Source: Castellaniella daejeonensis (GTDB taxonomy: Bacteria; Pseudomonadota; Gammaproteobacteria; Burkholderiales; Burkholderiaceae_B). Taken from it: DNA of 64,000 bases. Position numbers and translations under genes: made by a program. The stretch covers positions 1-64,000 of the forward strand of contig NZ_BAAAFN010000006.1 in NCBI RefSeq assembly GCF_039523555.1. Reading direction: 5' to 3'. The notes under the pieces were generated by a model. It did no database searches, was not told the origin of the DNA, and saw nothing but the letters and a program-made list of their open reading frames with translations. Below are positions 26,882 to 35,700 of the stretch, one piece after another. Position 1 is the stretch's first letter. Every line of letters starts with the position of its first letter.

Positions 26882-28722
26882 GGCGAACCGCCTGCAGCAG
26901 GCGCGGCCTGCAACCCCAGTAGTGCGCCCGCGAGCCGCACGAGCGCATGCACGGGGATCGGCAGCCATTCGGGGCGATGCGCCGCCTCGTAGCGCACTTC
27001 GTAGGCCGCTTTTTCCAACTGGAATATCGTGAGCAGCGCGGATTCCGTCTCATCGCTCAACGCCAGCGCGGGGGCCCGGGCATCACGGTAGCCGTCCAGG
27101 AACGCCGCACCGGCGCGCGCGCGGAAGATCGACAGCAGCTCGGCAGGCGGCGCGGCGGGCGCAGCCCCGGGGGCCTGCGGCAGCCCCGCCCCGGCAGCCG
27201 CATCGGACGGCGTCTCCGGCATGCCCGGCGTGCGGTCTTCTTCCCGCCGCGCGAGCGCCGCAGCGTAATCGAAAGAACGCAGCATGCCCGCAAGATCCTT
27301 GTAGATCGTGGAAGCCTCGCGCCGCCGTTCCGGATCACTGAGCGGTTCACCCTCGAAATCGATCAGGTACGCATCGGCATGCGAGACCAGGATCTGACCC
27401 AGGTGCAAGTCGCCATGCCCCCGCAGCCGCATGACGCTTCCGGCCAGACGGACCACCTCGTCCACGCGGGACGCCAGGGCGACGCGATGGGTGCGCAGGA
27501 ATGCAACGGCATCCCGCAAGGGCGCCAGAACATCCGCGGGCTGCCGCGCAAGCGCTTCGAGCGCCAAGGACAACGCGTGCAACGCCCGCCTGCCATCAGC
27601 GGCGATGTCGGCCAAGGTGCCAGCCGTCGCCGGCGGCGGTCCGCCATCTTCCGCATCCACCGGCCGTGCAAAGACCGCATGCAGTTCGGCCACTCTGCGG
27701 CCCATGCGCCGTGCAAGCGCCAGATAGCCCGACAGGCTCTCCTCGAACGCGGTCGCATCGTTTCCGGTCAGCAGCGTGGCCTCCAGGTTGCGGTGCAGGA
27801 ACTCCAGAGTCCATTGCCAGGCATTGCCTTCATTGGGCACGTAGCGGTGCAGCACGGCCAACGTGCGGCAACTGCCGTCGGCGGCATGGCATTCGACGGT
27901 ACCGAGCAAAGCAGGCGCATTGGCGTAGCCGGCCTGCGTCAGCCAACGGCTCATTTCGATCGCCGGGTCGGGTTCAGGTCCGACCTGCCGCAGGACCTTG
28001 ATCACGATCTGTTCATCCACGATCGCGGAACTGTTGCTCTGTTCTCCCCCGACCCAGCGTACATCGGCATCGGGCGGGAGCGGCTCCAGGGCGTCCGCAA
28101 CGCGCCGGTAATGCAACACCGGCTGGCCGGACGAGGACGGTCCGGCCCTTGGCTCCGGCTCGCCGCCCGCAGGGGCCCTGCTCAGTCCATCCACCAGCGC
28201 GCGCAGAAAACCGGCCTCCTGGACAGCATCGACCAGAACCCCCGTGTCGGCGCCGCAACGGACACGTGCAATCGGATAGGCCGGCCGGGCATCTTCGTTC
28301 CAGCACAAAGTGACCGGAACGCTCAGGCGCCTGGCACCTGAACCTTCGAATCCGAGCAGCACCCAGCAATGCCAGGATGCCGCCTGGGCTGCCGGCGCAC
28401 CGGTGGCCGGCAGGGGAACCATCTCTTCGATGCAAAGGCTGGACAGACCGGCGGCCGACCAGCGCTGCCGGGCCAGATAAGCAGGCAGCGCCTCGCGTTC
28501 GAAGAGCTTGCGTGGCGCTTCACCGAAGGTCCGCGGATGCTTCGACCGCAGGACCAGCGTGGCGAGTTCCCGCACCCGCTCCGGTTGCTCGACATGCCAG
28601 TCCGGCGGTGCGGCATCGGCGTCCAGTTCGAACCAGTAGAAACCGTAAGGCGGCAGCGTCAACAGGTAAGGCAGCTCGCCGACGCTCGATCCACGTCCGT
28701 GCAAACGACTCGGGCGGCGCAT
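26878..28722 (-). CDS. Truncated trehalose synthase-maltokinase (TreS tail plus Mak domain)
   Basis: A 614-residue frame made of two parts. Residues 14-35 (VGELPYLLTLPPYGFYWFEL) match the extreme C terminus of a TreS GH13 protein. From about residue 50 on it is maltokinase: the N-terminal lid (LPAYLARQRWSAAGL), then a kinase fold with the catalytic loop RGHGDLHLGQIL and the metal site YLIDFEGEPL. Mak makes maltose 1-phosphate for GlgE. In many proteobacteria TreS and Mak are fused; here the whole TreS catalytic barrel is missing and the start has no visible ribosome site. The frame just upstream (to 29122) is a different gene remnant, so this is probably the 3' half of treS-mak left by a deletion. 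The kinase could still be made if initiated internally or by coupling. Confidence 0.75.
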   Translation of the reverse strand: MRRPSRLHGRGSSVGELPYLLTLPPYGFYWFELDADAAPPDWHVEQPERVRELATLVLRSKHPRTFGEAPRKLFEREALPAYLARQRWSAAGLSSLCIEEMVPLPATGAPAAQAASWHCWVLLGFEGSGARRLSVPVTLCWNEDARPAYPIARVRCGADTGVLVDAVQEAGFLRALVDGLSRAPAGGEPEPRAGPSSSGQPVLHYRRVADALEPLPPDADVRWVGGEQSNSSAIVDEQIVIKVLRQVGPEPDPAIEMSRWLTQAGYANAPALLGTVECHAADGSCRTLAVLHRYVPNEGNAWQWTLEFLHRNLEATLLTGNDATAFEESLSGYLALARRMGRRVAELHAVFARPVDAEDGGPPPATAGTLADIAADGRRALHALSLALEALARQPADVLAPLRDAVAFLRTHRVALASRVDEVVRLAGSVMRLRGHGDLHLGQILVSHADAYLIDFEGEPLSDPERRREASTIYKDLAGMLRSFDYAAALARREEDRTPGMPETPSDAAAGAGLPQAPGAAPAAPPAELLSIFRARAGAAFLDGYRDARAPALALSDETESALLTIFQLEKAAYEVRYEAAHRPEWLPIPVHALVRLAGALLGLQAAPAAGGSP

Positions 28723-29122
28723 GCAGCACGCGCCGGGTGATCAAGTCTTCATGAGGCACCTGGGGATCGATGCGTGGATCCTCCAGGTCGGGCTGCAGCC
28801 ATTCCGGGCGCGCCGTGGCCGGAAGCGCGCCACGGGCGACGCGATCCAGCGCCAGCTCGAGATGGCAGGTCAGGCCTTGGTCCGCAAGGCGGCGGCCAGC
28901 TTCGGCAATCTCTTCGCCGATCGGCAGGCCGGACCGTTCGCTCAGATCCGCATCGAGGGGAGCCGCCCTGTGGGATCGGCCGCCAGTCCGCCAGGGCACG
29001 GGCGCAATGACGCCCGTGGCGCCAGCGGCCTTCCACCGTTCTGAGTGCTCTACCGCTGCCTCAAGCGAAACGGCCCTGGCGAGACAGGGCCAATGCGCAG
29101 CGCAATTCCGTTCCCGGGCCAT
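28685..29122 (-). pseudogene. Remnant of a GlgE-type maltosyltransferase gene, 5' part only
   Basis: An open frame starting at 29122 whose first 145 residues resemble the extra N-terminal alpha-amylase-like domain of long proteobacterial GlgE proteins: TGVIAPVPWRTGG, then LTCHLELALDRVARGALP, then DPRIDPQVPHEDLI. After about 28690 the frame turns into arginine- and cysteine-rich nonsense while the TreS-tail frame takes over in another register. The GlgE catalytic region is absent. This fits one large deletion with endpoints in glgE and treS. The assignment to GlgE is from memory of the family pattern and is moderate; the truncation itself is clear. Confidence 0.5.
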
Positions 29123-29128
29123 GGGTGC

Positions 29129-29593
29129 TTATCCAGCCGCCGAAAAACGTGCTTCTTTGGCGCAGGCGATGAAGATTCGCGCGATGGCGCCCGCGAAAGC
29201 CTCGTCGAACCAGGGAAAGCACCCACTGACCCCCACCGCGACACCATCGACGATCACGCCGCCCCACAAAGGCAGCTCACCCGCCGCCATGCGGTGCGGT
29301 TCGAGGTCGCAAACCTCGTGTCCGTCACGCCCGGAGCGCCAGCACATGCGGGCCTTGCCGCGCGCATAGGCGGCATAATCGGCGTCCCAGCGTTCCGCAT
29401 CCCCGACGTTGTGCTCGTACAGGATGGCGTCTTCGAAAGATGTTTCGCCGGGCGGCGCAAGCGGATTCATCACCACGACATGCAGGAAACCGCTGTCCCC
29501 GGCCTCGTGCGAATCCATGGCGGCGGCGATCATGGGCATGGCCAGGCGCACCGCACGCGCAGCCGATTCCCGGTCGAAGAATGCTCCCTTCAT
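29129..29593 (-). CDS. Hypothetical protein, possibly GlcG/HbpS-like
   Basis: A 154-residue protein with no signal peptide. The C-terminal part, LPLWGGVIVDGVAVGVSGCFPWFDEAFA, has the rhythm of GlcG/HbpS (DUF336) proteins, where a glycine-rich strand-turn and a following helix bind small ligands or haem. The match is weak and the N-terminal half is not recognised. A strong AGGAGG lies 5 bases before the ATG. The stop is 6 bases before the glgE remnant, so this is the first gene of the leftward carbohydrate operon. No function is claimed. Confidence 0.6.
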   Translation of the reverse strand: MKGAFFDRESAARAVRLAMPMIAAAMDSHEAGDSGFLHVVVMNPLAPPGETSFEDAILYEHNVGDAERWDADYAAYARGKARMCWRSGRDGHEVCDLEPHRMAAGELPLWGGVIVDGVAVGVSGCFPWFDEAFAGAIARIFIACAKEARFSAAG

Positions 29594-29856
29594 GAAGCCT
29601 CCTCTTGGCTTTTCATCCTCGAAGATTCAGCAAGCGGCATGCCCGCGTTTTCTGAAGGAATTGATTTGTATCCTGGTGTACGGACCCCTGCATCGATATT
29701 TCCGTGGCACGGACCCACGGCGGCCGGAAACGAAGCATTAGCCAGGAAAATTATTTCCTTGTTACTGCATACAATATTCGCAAGAAAACCGTCGGTTAAT
29801 CACGGCCAATATCGTGCTAGGGTGAAAGCGAATATCAACAACACGGAGGCCGTATC
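29594..29856. other. Divergent intergenic region with several inverted repeats
   Basis: A 263-base region, AT-richer than its surroundings, holding promoters for the leftward operon and the rightward lipoprotein gene. It contains the small palindrome GGAAA-ATTA-TTTCC at 29745-29758 and an 8-base inverted repeat ATATTCGC (29774-29781) and GCGAATAT (29828-29835) flanking the probable lipoprotein promoter. I can assign no regulator. Confidence 0.4.
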
Positions 29857-30072
29857 ATGAGAAAACTGAAAATGATCGCCAGCCATGTGACCATGGCGGG
29901 GATGTTGCTCAGCCTGGGCGCTTGCGGCGGAATGTCGCAGCAGGGCAAAAGCACGGCCGCAGGGGCGGGAATCGGAGCGGTCGGCGGCGCAGTCCTGACG
30001 GGCGGAAGCGCCGCAGGCACGATCGGCGGCGCGGCAGTGGGCGGCATCGTGGGCCATGAGGCCGGAAAATAA
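29857..30072 (+). CDS. Small glycine-zipper lipoprotein (OsmB-like)
   Basis: A 71-residue lipoprotein. A signal peptide with the lipobox LGAC leads to an N-terminal Cys at residue 23, followed by the polar QQGKST and two glycine-zipper helices (AGAGIGAVGGAVL and AGTIGGAAVGGIVG). Such proteins sit in the outer membrane, and family members like OsmB are induced by osmotic or stationary-phase stress. GGAGG precedes the ATG. A DUF1328 gene follows 77 bases downstream and the two share a terminator. Confidence 0.85.
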   Translation: MRKLKMIASHVTMAGMLLSLGACGGMSQQGKSTAAGAGIGAVGGAVLTGGSAAGTIGGAAVGGIVGHEAGK

Positions 30073-30149
30073 TCATCCATCGCCTGCCGCGTGAATCCAC
30101 ACTCCCGATTCACGCCGAAACACGCCATTCCTGATTCTGGAGATCACCA

Positions 30150-30311
30150 ATGCTGTATTACGCCATCGTTTTTCTCATTATTGCGCTGGTCGCCGGCGTC
30201 TTGGGCTTTTTCGGTATAGCCGGGATGGCCGCGAGCATTGCCAAGATCCTGTTCTTCATTTTCATCGCCCTGTTCGTGCTGTCGCTCATATTCGGCCGCA
30301 GGCGGCCATGA
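30150..30311 (+). CDS. DUF1328 family small membrane protein (YtjA-like)
   Basis: A 53-residue protein consisting of two hydrophobic segments joined by FFGIAGMAASIAK and ending in a basic FGRRRP tail. This is the pattern of the DUF1328/YtjA family, small inner-membrane proteins of unknown role often next to stress lipoproteins. A GGAG lies 8 bases before the ATG. The upstream neighbour is the glycine-zipper lipoprotein. Confidence 0.85.
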   Translation: MLYYAIVFLIIALVAGVLGFFGIAGMAASIAKILFFIFIALFVLSLIFGRRRP

Positions 30312-30365
30312 AAGCGCTGCCTCATGGCGGCCCCGCAGCCGCCCGCCGGCGGCGCGCGTCAGGGG

Positions 30366-30397
30366 CGGGGCGGACCGCGGGTGGCCCGCCCCGTTTT
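30366..30397 (+). terminator. Terminator after the DUF1328 gene
   Basis: Stem CGGGGCGG (30366-30373) with CCGCCCCG (30386-30393), a 12-base loop, then TTTT. It ends exactly at the stop codon of the convergent LysR gene. Confidence 0.8.
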
Positions 30398-31416
30398 CAG
30401 AATGCGCCTTCCAGTTCGTTTTGCCGGTCCAGTATCTCGCGCAAGGCGTGTCCGTGCTGCGACCCGCCCGCAAAGCGGCAGGTTTCTTCCTGCGGATAAT
30501 CTGCCAGGCACTTCTCCATGGCGGAGCAGCAGCGGAAAACCCCGGTGATCCAGTCGACGAAGACATTCACTTTCGGGGAGAGGTGGCGGCTCGGCTGATA
30601 GACGACGGAAATCGGCATGGGCGGTGGCGCCCAGGCGTCCAGCACTTCGATCAATTCACCCGATTCCAGGTACGGCGCCGCCATGTACAGGGGCGGCTGG
30701 ATCATGCCGAATCCCGCCAGCCCGGCGGTAACGTAGGCATCCGCATCGTTCACCGACAGTGCGCCCGGCACGGCAATATCCACGATCTCGTCGCCGACCT
30801 TGAAACTCCAGTCGATATTGCGCCCCGTGCGTGAAGAAAAATAATTGACGGCACGGTGCCTGCTCAGGTCATCCAGCGTCTGCGGCTTTCCGTGCCGGGC
30901 GATGTAGGAAGGCGCCGCGCACGACACCCCCTTGAATACCCCGATCCGCTTCGCGATCAGGGAAGAATCCTTCAGATCTCCGATCCGCAACGCGCAGTCC
31001 ACGGCTTCCTGGACCAGGTCGACAGGCCGGTCGCTCAGGCCGACGACCAGTTCGATGTCCGGATAGCGTTCGTGGAAATCGCACAATTTTGGAATGAGCA
31101 ACGTACGGCCCAGGGATGGGGGCGCATCGATGCGCAGGCGTCCCCGCGGCCCCCGGGTGCGGTCCTGGAAGGAAGCCTCGGTCTCCTCGACCTCCGCAAG
31201 AATGCCGATGCAGCGCTCGTAATAGGCGGCCCCATCGGGCGTCAGGCTCAACCGGCGCGTGCTGCGGTTCAGCAGCCGGACGCCCAGGTGCTCCTCCAGC
31301 TTGCGGATGATCGTGCTGACGGTTGCCCTGGGCATGTCGAGGCTGTCCGCCGCCAGGGAAAAGCTGTTGGCATCCACGACCCGGACGAAAACCTGCATGG
31401 CTTGAAGACGGTCCAT
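30397..31416 (-). CDS. LysR family transcriptional regulator
   Basis: A 339-residue LysR-type regulator. The N-terminal helix-turn-helix is MDRLQAMQVFVRVVDANSFS...MPRATVSTIIRKLEEHLG, followed by a two-lobe effector-binding domain (RLRIDAPPSLGRTLLIPKL). The last 40 residues (EETCRFAGGSQHGHALREIL) extend past the usual LysR end. It is transcribed divergently from the RND efflux operon across a 141-base region, the arrangement of MexT-type control, so it is the likely regulator of that pump. The inducer is unknown. Confidence 0.92.
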   Translation of the reverse strand: MDRLQAMQVFVRVVDANSFSLAADSLDMPRATVSTIIRKLEEHLGVRLLNRSTRRLSLTPDGAAYYERCIGILAEVEETEASFQDRTRGPRGRLRIDAPPSLGRTLLIPKLCDFHERYPDIELVVGLSDRPVDLVQEAVDCALRIGDLKDSSLIAKRIGVFKGVSCAAPSYIARHGKPQTLDDLSRHRAVNYFSSRTGRNIDWSFKVGDEIVDIAVPGALSVNDADAYVTAGLAGFGMIQPPLYMAAPYLESGELIEVLDAWAPPPMPISVVYQPSRHLSPKVNVFVDWITGVFRCCSAMEKCLADYPQEETCRFAGGSQHGHALREILDRQNELEGAF

Positions 31417-31463
31417 CGCGACACTCCTGTGCGGACATGGTGTGGCATCCACGCCCGCCATTG

Positions 31464-31521
31464 TTATCCATTAATGAATAGTGATGACAAAAATTGGGTA
31501 TTTATCCGTTTTTGCGAATAA
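31464..31521. promoter_or_regulatory. Two TTATCC/GAATA inverted repeats between lysR and the efflux operon
   Basis: Site 1 (31464-31481) is TTATCC-ATTAAT-GAATAG and site 2 (31502-31521) is TTATCC-GTTTTTGC-GAATAA. They share the half-sites TTATCC and GAATA and have centres about 39 bases apart, the layout of paired LysR recognition and activation sites upstream of the operon start at 31558. Confidence 0.45.
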
Positions 31522-31557
31522 CAAATAATACCGCACTGTTCAAAAGGGAACTTCACC

Positions 31558-32772
31558 ATGCTCACTCCACGCAGACGATACGCGGTCGCGATCGCCGCAT
31601 TGTTGCTCGCAGCAGGTTTCCTGCTGGTGCGCAAAAGCATTGGCGGGCCGGCATCCCCCTCCCCCGTCGGGCCGCCCGCGATCCCGGTCGACGTAGCCAC
31701 GGTCCAGGCGCGCAAGATCACGGATTGGCACGAATATTCCGGACGCCTCGAGGCCGTGGACCGCGTCGAGATCCGGCCGCTGGTGTCCGGCACCCTGGTC
31801 AAGGTGCATTTCAAGGACGGCGCGCTGGTACAACGAGGCGATCCGCTCTTCACCATCGATCCGCGCCCCTACCAGGCCGCGGTGGATGAAGCACAGGCGC
31901 GGCTGGCCGCCGCAAAGGCAAGAGCCGCCTACGCCAGCGCCGATCTGGCCCGCGGGCAACGGCTGCTCGCCGGCAATGCCATCGCCCGCCGCGACTTCGA
32001 GGAGAAGCGCAACGCGGCCCGGGAAGCGGCCGCCAACGTCGAGGCCGCCAGCGCGGCGCTGCAGACCGCGCGGCTGGACCTGGAACACACCCGGATCGTC
32101 GCGCCGATCTCCGGCCGTGTCTCGCGCGCGGAAGTCACCGAAGGCAACATCGTCGGCGCCGGCGAGGCGCGGCCGCTGACCACCCTGGTTTCCGTGGCGC
32201 AGATCTATGCAACGTTCGAAATGGACGAACCCACCTTCCTGCGCACCATGGGCAGCACCGCCGCCGGGGCTGCGCCGGCCGTCCCGGTATCCATGGGGCT
32301 GGCCAGCGAGAAGGGGCATCCCCGCCAGGGCCGGCTGGCATCCCTGGACAACCAGCTCGATCCCCTGAGCGGCACGATGCGGGTGCGGGCGCTGTTCGAC
32401 AACCCGGACGGACTGCTGCGCCCAGGCCTGTACGCAAGAATCCTGCTGGGTGCGGGCCAGCCCCATGACGCTGTCCTCCTGGAGGAAAAGGCCATCGGCA
32501 CCGACCAGGCCAAGCGTTTCGTCCTGGTCGTGGACCAGGCCAACAAAGTGGTCTACAGGGAAGTGACCCTGGGCGCGGGCCGCAACGGGCTGCGCGTGGT
32601 CGAAACCGGACTGAAGGCTGGCGACAAGGTCGTGGTCGGCGGCATGCAACGCGTCCAGCCCGGCGATCTCGTGGCACCGACGGCCATCGAGACGGACGAC
32701 ACGGGCAGGCTGGCGGCCGGCGAAGCCGGCACACCCGCAGCAACGGCAGCTCCGGCATCCCATCAATCCTGA
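31558..32772 (+). CDS. RND efflux periplasmic adaptor (MexE/AcrA type)
   Basis: A 404-residue membrane fusion protein linking the inner-membrane pump to the outer-membrane channel. One N-terminal hydrophobic anchor (residues 8-24) has no lipobox cysteine. The lipoyl halves and alpha-hairpin follow (GTLVKVHFKDGALVQRGDPLFTID, then a heptad-rich stretch about 100-165, then VAPISGRVSRAEVTEGNIV), and the beta-barrel contains LSGTMRVRALFDNPDGLLRPGLYARI. It is the first gene of a three-gene operon and lies 8 bases before the pump gene. Confidence 0.93.
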   Translation: MLTPRRRYAVAIAALLLAAGFLLVRKSIGGPASPSPVGPPAIPVDVATVQARKITDWHEYSGRLEAVDRVEIRPLVSGTLVKVHFKDGALVQRGDPLFTIDPRPYQAAVDEAQARLAAAKARAAYASADLARGQRLLAGNAIARRDFEEKRNAAREAAANVEAASAALQTARLDLEHTRIVAPISGRVSRAEVTEGNIVGAGEARPLTTLVSVAQIYATFEMDEPTFLRTMGSTAAGAAPAVPVSMGLASEKGHPRQGRLASLDNQLDPLSGTMRVRALFDNPDGLLRPGLYARILLGAGQPHDAVLLEEKAIGTDQAKRFVLVVDQANKVVYREVTLGAGRNGLRVVETGLKAGDKVVVGGMQRVQPGDLVAPTAIETDDTGRLAAGEAGTPAATAAPASHQS

Positions 32773-32780
32773 GCAAACCG

Positions 32781-35700
32781 ATGAACATTTCCAAATTCTT
32801 CGTCGACCGGCCGATCTTCGCCGCCGTCCTGTCCGTGCTGATCCTGCTGGCGGGGCTGCTGTCCGTCTTCCGCCTGCCCATCTCCGAGTATCCGGAAGTC
32901 GTTCCGCCCTCCGTGGTCGTGCGCGCCCAATTCCCCGGGGCCAATCCCAAGGTGATCGCCGAGACCGTCGCCGCCCCCCTGGAAGAAGCGATCAATGGGG
33001 TGGAGGGCATGCTGTACATGCAGTCCCAGGCCAATAGCGACGGCAATCTGGCGGTGACGATCCATTTCCACCTGGGCACCGACCCCGACAAGGCACAGCA
33101 ACTCGTGCAGAACCGTGTCGCCCAGGCCCTGCCTCGCCTGCCGGAAGACGTCCAGCGGCTGGGGGTCACCACAGTCAAGGCGTCTCCTGCCCTGACGATG
33201 GTCGTGCATCTGATCTCGCCGGACGATCGCTACGACCTGACCTACCTGCGCAACTACGCCGTCCTGAACGTCAAGGACCGGCTGGCCCGCATTCCGGGCG
33301 TGGGCGAGGTGCAGATCTGGGGCTCGGGCAACTACGCCCTGCGCGTCTGGCTGAACCCGCAGCGCGTCGCCGAGCGCGGCCTGACCGCCGGCGACGTGGT
33401 GGCGGCGATCCGCGAGCAGAATGTACAGGTGGCCGCCGGCGTGATCGGCGCCGCACCCAGCGGGCCGGACGTCGCCATGCAGTTTTCCGTCAATGCCCAG
33501 GGCCGGCTACGGACGGAGGAAGAATTCGGCGACATCATCCTGAAGACGTCGGCCGACGGCGGCGTGACCCGCCTGCGCGATGTGGCCCGCATCGAGCTGG
33601 GCGCTTCGGAATACGCGCTGCGATCCCTGCTGGACAACAAGCCGGCGGTCGCCATGGCCATCATGGAAGCGCCAGGCGCCAACGCGCTGGAAATATCCGC
33701 GGCCGTGCGCCAGACCATCCAGGAACTTTCCGCGGATTTCCCGCCCTCGCTGGAAAGCCGCATCGTGTACGACCCCACCCAGTTCGTCCGGTCCAGCATC
33801 CGGGCAGTGGTCACGACGCTGCTCGAAGCCATCGCCCTGGTGGTCATCGTCGTCATCGCATTCCTGCAGACCTGGCGCGCATCCATCATCCCGCTGCTGG
33901 CCGTACCCGTGTCCATCATCGGCACGTTCTCTCTGATGCTGGCATTCGGCTACTCCATCAATGCCCTGTCCCTGTTCGGCCTGGTGCTGGCAATCGGCAT
34001 CGTCGTGGACGACGCGATCGTGGTCGTCGAGAACGTCGAACGCGGCATCGAGGACGGCCTGGGCCCGCGCGAAGCCACCTACCGCGCCATGCGCGAGGTC
34101 AGCGGACCGATCATCGCGATCGCGCTGACACTGGTGGCAGTCTTCGTGCCACTGGCGTTCATGACCGGGCTGAGCGGCCAGTTCTTCAGGCAATTCGCCA
34201 TGACGATCGCGATCTCGACCGTGATCTCGGCCTTCAACTCGCTGACGCTGTCGCCGGCGCTGGCCGCGCTGCTGCTGAAGCCCCATGGCGCCCGGCCCGA
34301 CGCGCTCACCCGCGGCATGGAGCGCACGCTGGGCGGCTTCTTCCGCGCGTTCAACCGCACCTTCGGCCGCGCGTCGGATGGCTATGCGATCGGGGTGGGC
34401 GGAGTGCTGCGGCGCAAGGGCGCGACCCTGGGCGTCTACCTGATCCTGCTGGCGCTCACGGCGGGCATCTCCTACGTCGTCCCTGGCGGCTTCGTGCCCG
34501 GGCAGGACAAGCAGTACCTCGTCAGCTTCGCGCAGCTGCCCAGCGGCGCATCGCTGGAACGCACGGATGCGGTCGTGCGCCGCATGACCGACATGGCGCT
34601 GACCCAACCCGGAGTCGAAAGCGTCGTGGCCTTCCCCGGCCTGTCGATCAATGGATTCACCAACAGCTCCAGCGCCGCCGTGGTGTTCATCAAGCTCGAC
34701 GATTTCGCGCAGCGGCGGGACGCAGCGACATCCGCCCAGGCCATCACGGCCGCCCTGAGCCAGCAGTACTCCGGCATCAAGGACGCCTTCATCGCCGTCT
34801 TCCCGCCGCCGCCCGTGATGGGCCTGGGCACCGTCGGCGGCTTCAAGCTGCAGATCGAAGACACGGCCGGGCTGGGCTACGACAAACTCAACGACGCCGC
34901 GCAGGCCTTCCTGGCGCAGGCCGCGAAAGCGCCTGAACTGGGGCCCGCGTTTTCCAGCTACCAGATCAACGTGCCGCAACTGGATGTCGACCTGGACCGT
35001 GTCAAGGCCAAGCAGCTGGGCGTGCCCGTCACGGATGTCTTCGAGACCATGCAGATCTACCTGGGCTCTCTCTACATCAACGATTTCAACCGCTTCGGCC
35101 GGGTCTACCAGGTCAAGGCGCAGGCCGACGCGCCATTCAGGGCGCACCCCGACGACATCCTGCGCCTGAAGACGCGCAGCGCCTCGGGCGCCATGGTCCC
35201 CCTGGGCTCACTGGTATCGCTGACACCCACCTACGGTCCTGAAATGGTCGTGCGCTACAACGGCCACACGGCCGCCGACATCAACGGCGGCCCGGCGCCC
35301 GGCTACTCATCGGACCAGGCGCAGGCGGCCGCCGAGCGCATCGCCGCCTCGACACTGCCCAAAGGCATCCGGTTCGAATGGACGGACCTGACCTACCAGC
35401 AGATCCTGGCGGGCAACGCGGGCATCTGGGTGTTCCCCATCAGCGTCCTGCTGGTGTTTCTGGTGCTCGCCGCGCTCTATGAAAGCCTGACTCTGCCCCT
35501 GGCGGTGATCCTGATCGTGCCCATGAGCGTGCTCGCCGCGCTGGCGGGGGTCTGGCTGACGGGAGGCGACAACAACCTGTTCACCCAGATCGGCCTCATG
35601 GTACTGGTCGGCCTGGCGTGCAAGAACGCGATCCTGATCGTCGAGTTCGCCCGCGACCTGGAAAAGGAAGGCCTGTCGCCCGCCGACGCCGCGCGGGAAG

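Noticed and set aside
19584..30400. An integrated mobile island with att repeats at tRNA-Leu
   Set aside because: No integrase, transposase or second copy of the tRNA 3' end could be found by eye; only the tRNA-adjacent position supports it, so it is kept as a question, not a feature.
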